From Streptomyces roseofulvus (GTDB taxonomy: Bacteria > Actinomycetota > Actinomycetes > Streptomycetales > Streptomycetaceae), in the NCBI RefSeq assembly GCF_039534915.1, contig NZ_BAAAWE010000001.1, positions 434,001-498,000 on the forward strand: a stretch of DNA of 64,000 nucleotides. The letters are read 5' to 3'. The position numbers and the translations under genes were made by a program. The notes under the pieces are model-generated. The model was not told where the DNA came from. It saw only the letters and a list, made by a program, of their open reading frames with translations, and made no database searches. This document shows, piece after piece, positions 26,039 to 34,236 of the stretch (its first letter is position 1; each line of letters starts with the position of its first letter).

Positions 26039-27763
26039 TCATCCGGCGTGGTCGACGCCGAGGGGCGCGCGCCACACCAGCCGGCTGCCGCCCCGCTCCG
26101 GGCGCTCTGTCGTCAGGGTGCCCCCCACGCCGCGAGCCCGCTCCGCCAGGTTGCTCAGGCCACTGCGCCTGCCGCCTTCCGGGATTCCCCGGCCGTTGTC
26201 CGTGACGGTGAGGACGACCTCGTCCGCGGTGGCCCGCAGGACGACCTCGACCCGGGTGGCGTGTGCGTGCCGGGCGGCGTTGCTGAGCATCTCGGTCAGG
26301 GCCGCCGTGACGTGGTCGGCCACCTCGGGCCGTACGTCGGTGTCCAGCAGGCCCTCCATGCTCAGACGGGGCGGGAAGCCGAGCGTCGTCGCCGTCTCGC
26401 CGACGGCGCGGGCCACGCGGGCCCGCAGGCTCGGTCCCGCGTCCTCGTCACGGGCGCGCAGGCCGAAGATCGTGGAACGAATGATCTTGATGGTCTCGTC
26501 GAGGTCGTCGACGGCGCGCGAGACGCGTTCGGCGGCGCCCTCGTGCTGGACGAGCCGGGCGGCGCTCTGTAGCGTCATTCCGGTGGCGAAGAGCCGCTGG
26601 ATGGCGAGGTCGTGCAGGTCGCGGGCGATGCGGTCGCGGTCCTCCAGGAGGGCGAGCTGCTCGGCGTCGCTGCGCCGCGCGGCCAGCTCCAGAGCGAGCG
26701 CGGCCTGTCCGGCGAAGGCGAGCAGCGGCTCCATTTCCCCGTCGGTGAAGACCGGTTCGGTGCGGTGGCGGGCGAGCAGCAGGACGCCTCGGGTGTCCTT
26801 GGCGGCGGTTCCCAGCGGGACGGCGACCGCCGGGCCCAGTCCGTCGAAGCGGCGGGGCCCGGCGGTGTACCGGTCGTCCCCCGGGAGGCAGGCGGTGGTC
26901 ACGGGCGCTCCGGCCCGGAAGGCGGCGCCGGACAGGGTGCCGGCGACCGGGACCACCAGACCGCGGCGGGTATCGCCGTCGGCACCGATGGCCAGCTCGA
27001 CGACGAGGTCGTCCGTCCCGGTGACGGGCACCGAGACGTCGGCGAGCGCCGCCCCGGTGATCTCCTGGGCGCGGCGGGCGATCAGTTCCAGGACCTCGAG
27101 CCGGGGGCTGCCGGAGAGCAGGCTGTTGGTGATCTCGGCGTTGGCCCGCAGCCAGCGCTGCTGGCGCTGCGACGCCTCGTACAGCCGCGCGTTGTCGATG
27201 GCGACGCCGGCGGCGACGGACAGGGTGGAGATCACCGATTCGTCCTCGGCGTCGAAGTCCAGACCGCCGCGCTTGTCGGTCAGGTAGAGGTTGCCGAAGA
27301 CCTCGTCGCGGACGCGGATGGGGACGCCGAGGAAGGTGCGCATCGGCGGGTGGTGGGCAGGGAAGCCGTAGGACGCCTCATGGGTGCCGAGGTCCGTCAG
27401 CCGGAGCGGCTCGGGATTGCGGATCAGTTCGCCCAGGATGCCGTGCCCCGCCGGCAGCGGACCGATCCTCGTGATCTCGTCGTCCGTGAGCCCGACGGTC
27501 AGGAACCGCGACAGCGTCCGGCCGTCCGGGCCGATCACCCCCAGGGCGCCGTACTGGGCGTCGACCAGAAGCGCCGCGGCCTCGACGATGCGCCGCAGCA
27601 CCTGGGACAGGTCCAGCTCCCGGCCGACCGATACGACGGCCTCGAGCAGGCTGTGCACACGGTCCCGGGTCCCGCGCGCCGCGTCGATGCGCGCCTGCAG
27701 CTCCTCCAGCAGCTCGTCGAGCCGCAACTGGGGCATCCGCGACAGCGGCTCCTCGCCCACCAC
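26039..27763 (-). CDS. GAF-domain sensor histidine kinase (DevS/OsdK-like)
   Basis: 574 residues, no membrane segment. Two GAF domains (about 55-195 and 225-360), then a HisKA_3 dimerisation helix with phospho-His384 in RIARDLHDLAIQRLF and an ATPase domain with NAARHAHA and DNGRGIPEGG. The first GAF carries FPAHHPPMRTFLGVPI; in mycobacterial DevS/DosT the heme-ligating His lies just before the same PPMR-FLGVP stretch, so His137 or His138 could bind heme and sense O2, NO or CO. It is the natural partner of the response regulator at 24162-24824. Tandem GTG codons make the exact start uncertain by one codon. Confidence 0.9.
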   Translation of the reverse strand: MVGEEPLSRMPQLRLDELLEELQARIDAARGTRDRVHSLLEAVVSVGRELDLSQVLRRIVEAAALLVDAQYGALGVIGPDGRTLSRFLTVGLTDDEITRIGPLPAGHGILGELIRNPEPLRLTDLGTHEASYGFPAHHPPMRTFLGVPIRVRDEVFGNLYLTDKRGGLDFDAEDESVISTLSVAAGVAIDNARLYEASQRQQRWLRANAEITNSLLSGSPRLEVLELIARRAQEITGAALADVSVPVTGTDDLVVELAIGADGDTRRGLVVPVAGTLSGAAFRAGAPVTTACLPGDDRYTAGPRRFDGLGPAVAVPLGTAAKDTRGVLLLARHRTEPVFTDGEMEPLLAFAGQAALALELAARRSDAEQLALLEDRDRIARDLHDLAIQRLFATGMTLQSAARLVQHEGAAERVSRAVDDLDETIKIIRSTIFGLRARDEDAGPSLRARVARAVGETATTLGFPPRLSMEGLLDTDVRPEVADHVTAALTEMLSNAARHAHATRVEVVLRATADEVVLTVTDNGRGIPEGGRRSGLSNLAERARGVGGTLTTERPERGGSRLVWRAPLGVDHAG

Positions 27764-27883
27764 TTCTCCTGACCTCGCCGCCCGTTCGTGGGCGCCACCC
27801 TATCGGCCGTGCGGGTGGTCCGGCCGCCGGCGACGGCCCTGGCCGGACCTGCGGCGTGCGCGGGGCGCGGAGGCCGACGGCCC

Positions 27884-27898
27884 GGGACCGTCGGTCCT
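27884..27898. promoter_or_regulatory. DevR/OsdR-like box
   Basis: GGGACCGTCGGTCCT, a near-perfect palindrome of the DevR-box type in the 264-bp divergent region between the histidine kinase and the alcohol dehydrogenase gene. Confidence 0.6.
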
Positions 27899-27932
27899 CG
27901 CCGCCCGCGTGCCGAGCGGCCCGGCGGATCCC

Positions 27933-27946
27933 GGGCCGAACGGCCC
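27933..27946. promoter_or_regulatory. DevR/OsdR-like box
   Basis: GGGCCGAACGGCCC, palindromic, 49 bp from the box at 27884. Paired boxes upstream of a target gene are normal in DosR-type regulons. Confidence 0.5.
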
Positions 27947-28027
27947 CCGGCGCGGGACCTGACCGGTCCTGGTCCCTTCTCGTCTCCCGCACCACTGTGG
28001 AACCAGCGACGACAGGAGGAGCGGGTC

Positions 28028-29038
28028 ATGAAGGCAGCTGTGGTGAAGTCCCTGGGAGAGCCTCTGGTACTCGAAGAGCGCCCCGATCCCCTGCCCGGTC
28101 CCGGGCAGGTCCGCATCCGCGTCGAGGCGTCCGGGCTGTGCCACACGGACATCCACGCCGCACACGGTGACTGGCCGGTGAAGCCCACGCCGCCGTTCGT
28201 CCCCGGGCACGAGGGCGTCGGCATCGTCGAGGCCCTCGGGGAGGGTGTCACGCACCTGTCGCCCGGACAGCGCGTGGCCGTACCGTGGCTCGGCTGGGCC
28301 TGCGGGCGCTGCGAGCACTGCCTCACCGGCTGGGAGACGCTCTGCGAGGAGCAGATCAACACCGGTTACGGCACCGACGGCGCCTACGCCGAGAAGATGC
28401 TCGCCCACGCCGACTTCGCCCTACCCGTCCCCGACGGCGTCGACCCGCGCGAAGCGGCCCCGCTGACCTGCGCGGGCGTCACCACCTACAAGGCCCTGAA
28501 GGTCGCCGGAGTCGGACCGGCCGACCTCGTGGCGATCTCCGGCGTCGGCGGCCTGGGGCACCTGGCCGTGCAGTACGCGAAGATCGCCGGTGCGACGGTC
28601 GCCGCCATCGACATCTCCGACGACAAGCTCCGACTCGCCGAGGAGCTCGGCGCCGACATCCTCATCGACGCCCGCGAGGAGGACCCGGCGGCGGTGCTCC
28701 AGCAGCACGGCGGAGCCCACGCGGCCCTGGCACTGGCGGTGAACGAGGAGACCTTCGCGACCGCGCTGGCCGGCCTGCGCCGCGGCGGCAAGCTGGTCAT
28801 GGTGGCCCTGCCCGCGGACGGCATCGTCCAGGTACCGGTCTTCTCCACCGTCCTCGGCGGGACATCCGTCATCGGGTCGATCGTGGGTACCCGCCAGGAC
28901 CTGGCCGAGGTGTTCCGGCTGCACGCCGCGGGACGCACCCGTGTGGTCTACGAGACCCGCCCGCTCTCGTCCGTCAACGAGTGCATCGACGAGGTGCTCC
29001 ACGGGCGCGTCCGGGCCCGGATCGTCTTCGACATGTGA
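28028..29038 (+). CDS. adhP: Zinc alcohol dehydrogenase, AdhP type
   Basis: 336-residue propanol-preferring alcohol dehydrogenase. Catalytic zinc motifs GLCHTDIHAAHGDW and PGHEGVGIV, structural zinc cysteines in CGRCEHCLTGWETLC, and the NAD loop ISGVGGLGHLAVQ. ATG 28028 has a strong AGGAGGAG site. It follows two DevR-like boxes, and a zinc alcohol dehydrogenase is also part of the S. coelicolor osd region, so induction under low oxygen is likely. Confidence 0.92.
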   Translation: MKAAVVKSLGEPLVLEERPDPLPGPGQVRIRVEASGLCHTDIHAAHGDWPVKPTPPFVPGHEGVGIVEALGEGVTHLSPGQRVAVPWLGWACGRCEHCLTGWETLCEEQINTGYGTDGAYAEKMLAHADFALPVPDGVDPREAAPLTCAGVTTYKALKVAGVGPADLVAISGVGGLGHLAVQYAKIAGATVAAIDISDDKLRLAEELGADILIDAREEDPAAVLQQHGGAHAALALAVNEETFATALAGLRRGGKLVMVALPADGIVQVPVFSTVLGGTSVIGSIVGTRQDLAEVFRLHAAGRTRVVYETRPLSSVNECIDEVLHGRVRARIVFDM

Positions 29039-29096
29039 CGCCGGCGATGCCGTGCGCGACACCCGAGGGTCCTGTGGACGCAGGAAGGGGGAGAAC

Positions 29097-29792
29097 GTGG
29101 TGCAGTACCGGACCGTGGGCGAGGTGATGACCGGCGACGTGGTCCGGGCGCACCCCGGCACTTCCTTCAAGGAGCTGGCCCGCCTGCTCACGACCCACCA
29201 CATCGGCGGTCTGCCGGTGGTGGACGACGACGACAAGGTCGTGGGATTGGTCTCCCTGGCCGACCTGACCCGGCGACAGGGGGCCCACGGCCGGCCCGGG
29301 CGTGGCCGCGTGCGGGGGGCCCTGGGGCGGATCGTCCGCGTTCGCCCCGTCGCGGGACCGGCCGTGACGGCCGGCGGACTGATGTCCAGCCCCGCGGTCA
29401 CCGTGCACCCCGGACAACGGGTGGTCGACGCTGCGCGGATCATGGAGCGCCGCCACATCGACCGACTGCCGGTGGTGGACGAGGAGGACCGTCTCATCGG
29501 CATCACCACGCGCCGTGACCTCCTGCGCGTCTTCCTGCGCACCGACGAGGAGATCCGCGAAGCCGTCGCCGTCGCGGTGCGCGCCGACGGTCCCGGCCTC
29601 GACGCCGCCGGGCTCCGCATCGACGTCCGGGACGGAATCGTCACCATCGAGGGTGCCGCCGGACCGGAGATCGACACCACCGTGCCGCTCCGGGCCGCCT
29701 GGCGGGTGGACGGCGTCGTCGGCGTGGTCAGCCGGCTGACGGCCGACGGGCGAGACGGCCCGTCCGCACCCCCGTCGCCGCCTCGCCGCTGA
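29097..29792 (+). CDS. CBS-pair protein with C-terminal BON domain
   Basis: 231 residues. Two CBS motifs (TVGEVMTGDVV to DDKVVGLVSLADL, and GLMSSPAVTVHPGQR to RLIGITTRRDLLRVF) form a nucleotide-sensing Bateman module; the C-terminal ~65 residues (IDVRDGIVTIEGAAG to VVGVVSRL) look like a BON domain. Tandem CBS proteins are frequent in DosR/OsdR regulons. GTG start with AGGAAGGGGGAG upstream, 58 bases after adhP. Confidence 0.88.
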   Translation: MVQYRTVGEVMTGDVVRAHPGTSFKELARLLTTHHIGGLPVVDDDDKVVGLVSLADLTRRQGAHGRPGRGRVRGALGRIVRVRPVAGPAVTAGGLMSSPAVTVHPGQRVVDAARIMERRHIDRLPVVDEEDRLIGITTRRDLLRVFLRTDEEIREAVAVAVRADGPGLDAAGLRIDVRDGIVTIEGAAGPEIDTTVPLRAAWRVDGVVGVVSRLTADGRDGPSAPPSPPRR

Positions 29793-29848
29793 GGACGTCC
29801 GCGCGCCGCGCGAGAGGCAAAGAACTTACAACCAACCCATACCCGCGT

Positions 29849-29878
29849 TTGCGGTTATGCCGCGCATGCAATTATTGT
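29849..29878 (+). promoter_or_regulatory. Putative promoter of the MFS operon
   Basis: TTGCGG (29849-29854) and TATTGT (29873-29878) with an 18-bp spacer, in a notably A/T-rich stretch just before the MFS transporter gene. Confidence 0.35.
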
Positions 29879-29923
29879 GGAGGCACGCAAAGAGCTCACT
29901 CAAGCAATCCGGAAGGTTGAGCC

Positions 29924-31126
29924 ATGCCGCTCGCACTCCTCGCCCTGGCCGTCGGCGCCTTCGGCATCGGCACCATAGAATTCGTGATCATGGGCCTGCT
30001 GCCCGAGATCGCCGCCGACTACGGCGTCACCATCCCCACCGCCGGCCTCCTCGTCACCGGCTACGCGCTCGGCGTCGTCATCGGCGCTCCCCTGCTGACC
30101 GTCCTGGGCAACAAGGTGAGCCGCAAGCGGATGCTCATGGTGCTGATGGGCCTGTTCGTGGTCGGAAACCTGGTCTCCGCCGTCGCCCCGAGCTTCGGGA
30201 TGATGCTGACCGGTCGGGTCGTCGCCTCGCTCGCGCACGGCTCGTTCTTCGGCATCGGTTCCGTCGTCGCCGCCGGGCTCGTCGCCCCGGACAAGAAGGC
30301 CGGCGCCATCGCCACCATGTTCACGGGCCTGACCGTCGCCAACATCGTCGGCGTCCCCCTGGGCACCTTCATCGGGCAGGCCGTCGGCTGGCGGACCACG
30401 TTCGCGATCGTCGCGGCCCTCGGCGTGATCGGGCTGCTCGGCATCGCCCGGCTGGTACCCGCCATGCCGCGCCCCGCGGGCGCCCGTCTGCGCGGCGAGC
30501 TGGGCGCCTTCCGCAACCCGCAGGTGCTGCTCGCGATGGCGATGACCGTCCTCGGCTTCGGCGGCGTGTTCGCCGCGATCACCTACATCGCGCCGATGAT
30601 GACCGAGGTCGCCGGCTACTCCGACGGCGCCGTCACCTGGCTCCTGGTCCTCTTCGGCGTCGGCATGTTCCTCGGCAACCTGATCGGCGGCCGGTACGCC
30701 GACCGCGCGCTGATGCCCCTGCTGTACGTCACCCTCGCCGGGCTCGCGGCCGTCCTCGCGCTGTTCACGGTCGTGGCCGAGTACAAGATCCTCGCCGCGA
30801 TCGCGATCCTCCTCATCGGCGCGCTCGGCTTCGCCACCGTGCCCCCGCTGCAGAAGCGGGTCCTCGACCAGGCCCACGGCGCCCCGACCCTGGCGTCCGC
30901 CGTCAACATCGGCGCCTTCAACCTGGGCAACGCCCTCGCCGCCTGGCTCGGCGGCCTCGTGATCGCCGGCGGGTTCGGCTACACCTCCCCCAACTGGGTG
31001 GGCGCCCTCCTCGCCGCCGCCGCGCTCGGCCTCGCCTTCTGGTCCGCCGCGCTGGAGCGCCGGGCCCCCGCCACCGCACCGGCCGAGGCGACCGCCACCG
31101 CCGCCCCGGTCGCCGTACACCACTGA
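29924..31126 (+). CDS. MFS transporter, AraJ/CmlA-like
   Basis: 400-residue 12-helix major facilitator. The N terminus LLALAVGAFGIGTIEFVIMG and the loop motif GNKVSRKRMLM after helix 2 are those of the AraJ/drug-efflux subgroup (chloramphenicol or arabinose-type exporters). ATG with GGAAGG 7 bases upstream. It heads a four-gene operon with GlcG-like, NTF2-like and aldo/keto reductase genes. Substrate unknown. Confidence 0.88.
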   Translation: MPLALLALAVGAFGIGTIEFVIMGLLPEIAADYGVTIPTAGLLVTGYALGVVIGAPLLTVLGNKVSRKRMLMVLMGLFVVGNLVSAVAPSFGMMLTGRVVASLAHGSFFGIGSVVAAGLVAPDKKAGAIATMFTGLTVANIVGVPLGTFIGQAVGWRTTFAIVAALGVIGLLGIARLVPAMPRPAGARLRGELGAFRNPQVLLAMAMTVLGFGGVFAAITYIAPMMTEVAGYSDGAVTWLLVLFGVGMFLGNLIGGRYADRALMPLLYVTLAGLAAVLALFTVVAEYKILAAIAILLIGALGFATVPPLQKRVLDQAHGAPTLASAVNIGAFNLGNALAAWLGGLVIAGGFGYTSPNWVGALLAAAALGLAFWSAALERRAPATAPAEATATAAPVAVHH

Positions 31127-31171
31127 CCCTTCCCTCAGCGACACCCACCCCTCCCCCCAAGGAAAGGCGCC

Positions 31172-31594
31172 ATGAGCACCACCACCCTGACCCCGCTGAC
31201 CATCGCCGACGCCGAGATCCTGGTCGCCACCGCCGCCCGTGCCGCCGAGGCCGCCGGGGTCACCGTCAGCGTCACCGTCCTGGACGCCGGCGGCCACCTG
31301 CTCGCCTTCCGCCGCGACGACCGCGCCGTGCTGATCTCCGGCGAGACCAGCACCCGCAAGGCGTACACGGCGCTCCAGCTCGACGCCCCCACCGCCGACC
31401 TCGTCGACCTGGTCAAGCCGGACGGCCCCTTCCACAGCCTCACGACCGCTCTCGACCGGCCGCTGCTCTTCATCGCCGGCGGCATCCCCGTCCACCGCGA
31501 CGGCCGCCTCGTCGGCGCCATCGGCGTCGGCGGCGGCGCCCCCGAGCAGGACCACTCCTTCGCGGCGGCCGCCCTCGCGGAGCTGGGCCGATGA
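31172..31594 (+). CDS. GlcG/HbpS-family heme-binding-like protein
   Basis: 140 residues of the GlcG/PduO-C fold: LTIADAEILVATAARAAEAA, VTVLDAGGHLLAFRRDD and the C-terminal GGIPVHRDGRLVGAIGVGGG. Cytoplasmic here, with no signal peptide. Some relatives (HbpS of Streptomyces) bind heme; others are accessory to redox enzymes. Its stop overlaps the next start as ATGA. Confidence 0.85.
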   Translation: MSTTTLTPLTIADAEILVATAARAAEAAGVTVSVTVLDAGGHLLAFRRDDRAVLISGETSTRKAYTALQLDAPTADLVDLVKPDGPFHSLTTALDRPLLFIAGGIPVHRDGRLVGAIGVGGGAPEQDHSFAAAALAELGR

Positions 31595-31956
31595 CCGCCC
31601 CGCGGCGGCCGGTCCGCACACCGCGGGAGGTCTTCGCCGACCACGGCGCCCGGCTGGGCAGCGGCGACCTCGACGCCCTCAGCCTCAACTACGCCGAGGA
31701 CGCGGTCTTCGTCACCCCCCACGGCGTCCTGACCGGACGCGAGGGCGTGAAGCAGGGCATCGGCCGGCTCCTCGCCGACCTGCCCGACGCCGAATGGCAG
31801 CTCCGCGAGCGGTTCGCCGGGGACGTGCTGTTCCTGGAGTGGACCGCCACCACGCCCACCCACGAAGTCCTCGACGGCGTCGACACCTTCGTCTTCCGCG
31901 ACGGACTCATCACCGCCCAGACCGTCCGCTACACCCTCGCACCGCGCACCCGCTGA
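31591..31956 (+). CDS. NTF2-like (SnoaL/SgcJ-type) protein
   Basis: 121 residues with the cone-shaped NTF2-like pattern: a helix PREVFADHGARLGSGDLDAL, then NYAEDAVFVTPHGVLTGREG and C-terminal strands VLFLEWTAT and DTFVFRDGLI. Often a small isomerase, cyclase or binding protein. Coupled to the GlcG-like gene by ATGA and 17 bases before the aldo/keto reductase. Confidence 0.8.
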   Translation: MTAPRRPVRTPREVFADHGARLGSGDLDALSLNYAEDAVFVTPHGVLTGREGVKQGIGRLLADLPDAEWQLRERFAGDVLFLEWTATTPTHEVLDGVDTFVFRDGLITAQTVRYTLAPRTR

Positions 31957-31973
31957 AGGAACATCCGCACCCC

Positions 31974-32813
31974 ATGACCACCTCCGCCACGCCCGCCGTC
32001 CCCACCGTCACGCTGAACAACGGCGTCGAGATCCCCCAGCTCGGCTTCGGCGTCTTCCAGGTCTCCGACGACGCGACGACCGCCGCCGTCACGGCCGCCC
32101 TGGAGACCGGCTACCGCTCCATAGACACCGCCGCCGTCTACGGCAACGAGGCCGGCGTCGGCCGCGCGCTCGCCGCCTCCGGGCTGCCCCGCGAGGAACT
32201 GTTCGTCACCACCAAGCTGTGGAACACGGACCAGGGTTACGACGCCACCCTGCGCGCCTTCGACGCGAGCCTGGCGAAGCTCGGCCTCGACCACGTCGAC
32301 CTCTACCTCATCCACTGGCCCACTCCCGCCCGCGACCTCTACCGGGAGTCCTGGCGCGCGCTGGAGCGCCTCGCCGAGGAGGGCCGCATCCGTGCCGCCG
32401 GCGTCTCCAACTTCCAGCCCGACCACCTGCGGCGGCTGCTGGACGGCGCGACGCTGACTCCGGCCGTCAACCAGATCGAGCTGCACCCGGGCCTGCAGCA
32501 GGCCGAGCTGCGCGCCTTCCACGCCGAGCACGGGATCGCCACCGAGGCGTGGAGCCCGCTCGCCCAGGGCGCGGTCCTCGACGAGGCCGCGATCACGGCC
32601 GTCGCCGCCCGCCACGGCAGGTCCCCGGCGCAGGTCGTCATCCGCTGGCACCTGCAGCTCGGCAACGTCGTCATCCCGAAGTCCGTCACCCCTCACCGCA
32701 TCCGCGAGAACTTCGACGTCCTCGGCTTCTCCCTCTCGGACGAGGAGATGCGCTCCGTCGCCGCCCTCGACCGCGATCTGCGCACGGGCCCCCACCCCGA
32801 CGAACTCAACTGA
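31974..32813 (+). CDS. Aldo/keto reductase
   Basis: 279-residue NADPH-dependent (beta/alpha)8 reductase. The catalytic tetrad is complete: Asp51 and Tyr56 in SIDTAAVYGNE, Lys81 in TTKLW and His114 in LIHWP; the cofactor site includes IPKSVTPHRIREN. Similar to 2,5-diketogluconate reductase-type enzymes, which act on many aldehydes and ketones. Last gene of the MFS operon, followed by a strong hairpin. Confidence 0.92.
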   Translation: MTTSATPAVPTVTLNNGVEIPQLGFGVFQVSDDATTAAVTAALETGYRSIDTAAVYGNEAGVGRALAASGLPREELFVTTKLWNTDQGYDATLRAFDASLAKLGLDHVDLYLIHWPTPARDLYRESWRALERLAEEGRIRAAGVSNFQPDHLRRLLDGATLTPAVNQIELHPGLQQAELRAFHAEHGIATEAWSPLAQGAVLDEAAITAVAARHGRSPAQVVIRWHLQLGNVVIPKSVTPHRIRENFDVLGFSLSDEEMRSVAALDRDLRTGPHPDELN

Positions 32814-32826
32814 CGCGGACGCCCCC

Positions 32827-32869
32827 ACGGGGCCCCGTCCCGGGCAGTCCGCCCGGGACGGGGCCCCGT
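32827..32869. terminator. Strong bidirectional hairpin, left border of the terpenoid cluster
   Basis: Perfect 19-bp stem (32827-32845 with 32851-32869) with a 5-base loop between the convergent aldo/keto reductase and P450 genes. Confidence 0.88.
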
Positions 32870-32907
32870 CGCATCCGGACCCGGGGCGGTGCGACCGTCG
32901 GGGTGGC

Positions 32908-34236
32908 TCAGGCCGCGCGCCGGGCGGTGAGCCGCATCGGCAGCGGGCCCGGGGAGAGGACGAGCCGCGGCGCGGGCCGGGGCGGGCGGGAGGTGGCGGG
33001 GGTGAGCTGCCAGCGGGCGGCGATGGAGGCCAGCGCGAGGGTGGCCTCGGTCATGCCGAAGACGTCCCCGATGCACTTGGTCGCCCCCAGGCCGAAAGGC
33101 AGGAAGGCGTCTCGGGGGATGTCTCCGTCCGTCCAGCGGGCCGGGCGGAAGCGGTCCGCGTCCTGGAACAGGGCGGCGCGCCGGTGGACGAGGTAGAGGC
33201 AGCACATGACGACGGATCCGGCGGGCAGGGGTCGCCCCGCCAGCTCGGTGTCGTGGACGGCGGTGCGGGTGATCGCCCAGGCCGGCGGGTAGAGCCGCAG
33301 CACTTCGCGGATCACGTCGGCGGTGAAGGGCAGGGCGGGCAGGTCCGCGTACCGGGCCGGGCGCCCGTCGAGGACCGTGTCGGCCTCGGCGTGCAGCCGG
33401 TCCCCGGACCGGGGATCGGCGGCGAGCAGGCGCAGGGCCCAGGCGAGCGTGGAGGAGGTGGTCTCGGCGCCGGCGAGGACCAGGGTGGCGACCTGGTCGC
33501 ACAGGTCGGCGTCGGTCAGGGGCCGCCCGTCGGCGTCGCGGGCGGACAGGAGCAGCGACAGGGCGTCGCCGTGGTCGGTGCCGGCGGCCCGGTACGCGGT
33601 GATGATCTCGGCGACGCCGGTGTGCCAGGCGGCCAGCGCGCGCCGGTAACGACCGCGCGCGGGCGAGGGGACGAGGTCCACGGCGGGCGCCACGACCCGG
33701 GTGTAGACGCCGGACATCAGCACGTCGAGGGCGGCGCGGAGCTCCTCGGCGGCCCGGTCGGAGATCCCGGCGGAGAAGAGGGTGCGGACGGCGACGGCGG
33801 TGGTGAGCCGGAAGCTCTCGCGGGTGAGGTCGACGACCTGGCCGGGCCGCCAGCGGGCGGTGAGCGCCTCGGTCTCGGCCGCCATGGTCGCCGCGTACCG
33901 CTCCGTCAGGGACCGCCGGAAGGCGGGCTGGAGTGCCCGCCGCTGCCAGAGGTGCTCGGCGTTCGGGCAGGTGGCGAGCCCGTTCCCGATCACGGCGCGG
34001 ACCTTGTCGTAGAGCACCCCGCCCCGGTCGAAGACGTGCCGGTCGGTGAGGATCTGCCGCACGAGCCCGGGCTCGTGCACCACGTGCATCGTGCGCCGGC
34101 CGAGCCGGACCCGGACGACGTCGCCGTGGGCGGGCAGCGCGTCGAGGAAGGCGAGCGGCCGTCCGGCGAGCTGCGGGAGGTGTCCGAGCAGCGGCCACGC
34201 TCCGGGGGCGTCGCCGAAGGCGGCGGTGGCGGTCAT
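32908..34236 (-). CDS. Cytochrome P450 of the terpenoid-acyl cluster (1)
   Basis: 442-residue P450 with AGAETT at 255-260 in the I helix, EVLR at 311-314, and heme loop FGLGATKCIG with Cys388. Full-length and catalytically complete. The AGAETT and FGLGATKCIG forms resemble the fatty-acid/terpene hydroxylase branch more than macrolide hydroxylases. Its ATG overlaps the acyltransferase stop (ATGA), so the two are co-translated from the leftward arm of the cluster. Probably oxidises the cyclised terpene or its acyl chain; inference from context. Confidence 0.93.
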   Translation of the reverse strand: MTATAAFGDAPGAWPLLGHLPQLAGRPLAFLDALPAHGDVVRVRLGRRTMHVVHEPGLVRQILTDRHVFDRGGVLYDKVRAVIGNGLATCPNAEHLWQRRALQPAFRRSLTERYAATMAAETEALTARWRPGQVVDLTRESFRLTTAVAVRTLFSAGISDRAAEELRAALDVLMSGVYTRVVAPAVDLVPSPARGRYRRALAAWHTGVAEIITAYRAAGTDHGDALSLLLSARDADGRPLTDADLCDQVATLVLAGAETTSSTLAWALRLLAADPRSGDRLHAEADTVLDGRPARYADLPALPFTADVIREVLRLYPPAWAITRTAVHDTELAGRPLPAGSVVMCCLYLVHRRAALFQDADRFRPARWTDGDIPRDAFLPFGLGATKCIGDVFGMTEATLALASIAARWQLTPATSRPPRPAPRLVLSPGPLPMRLTARRAA

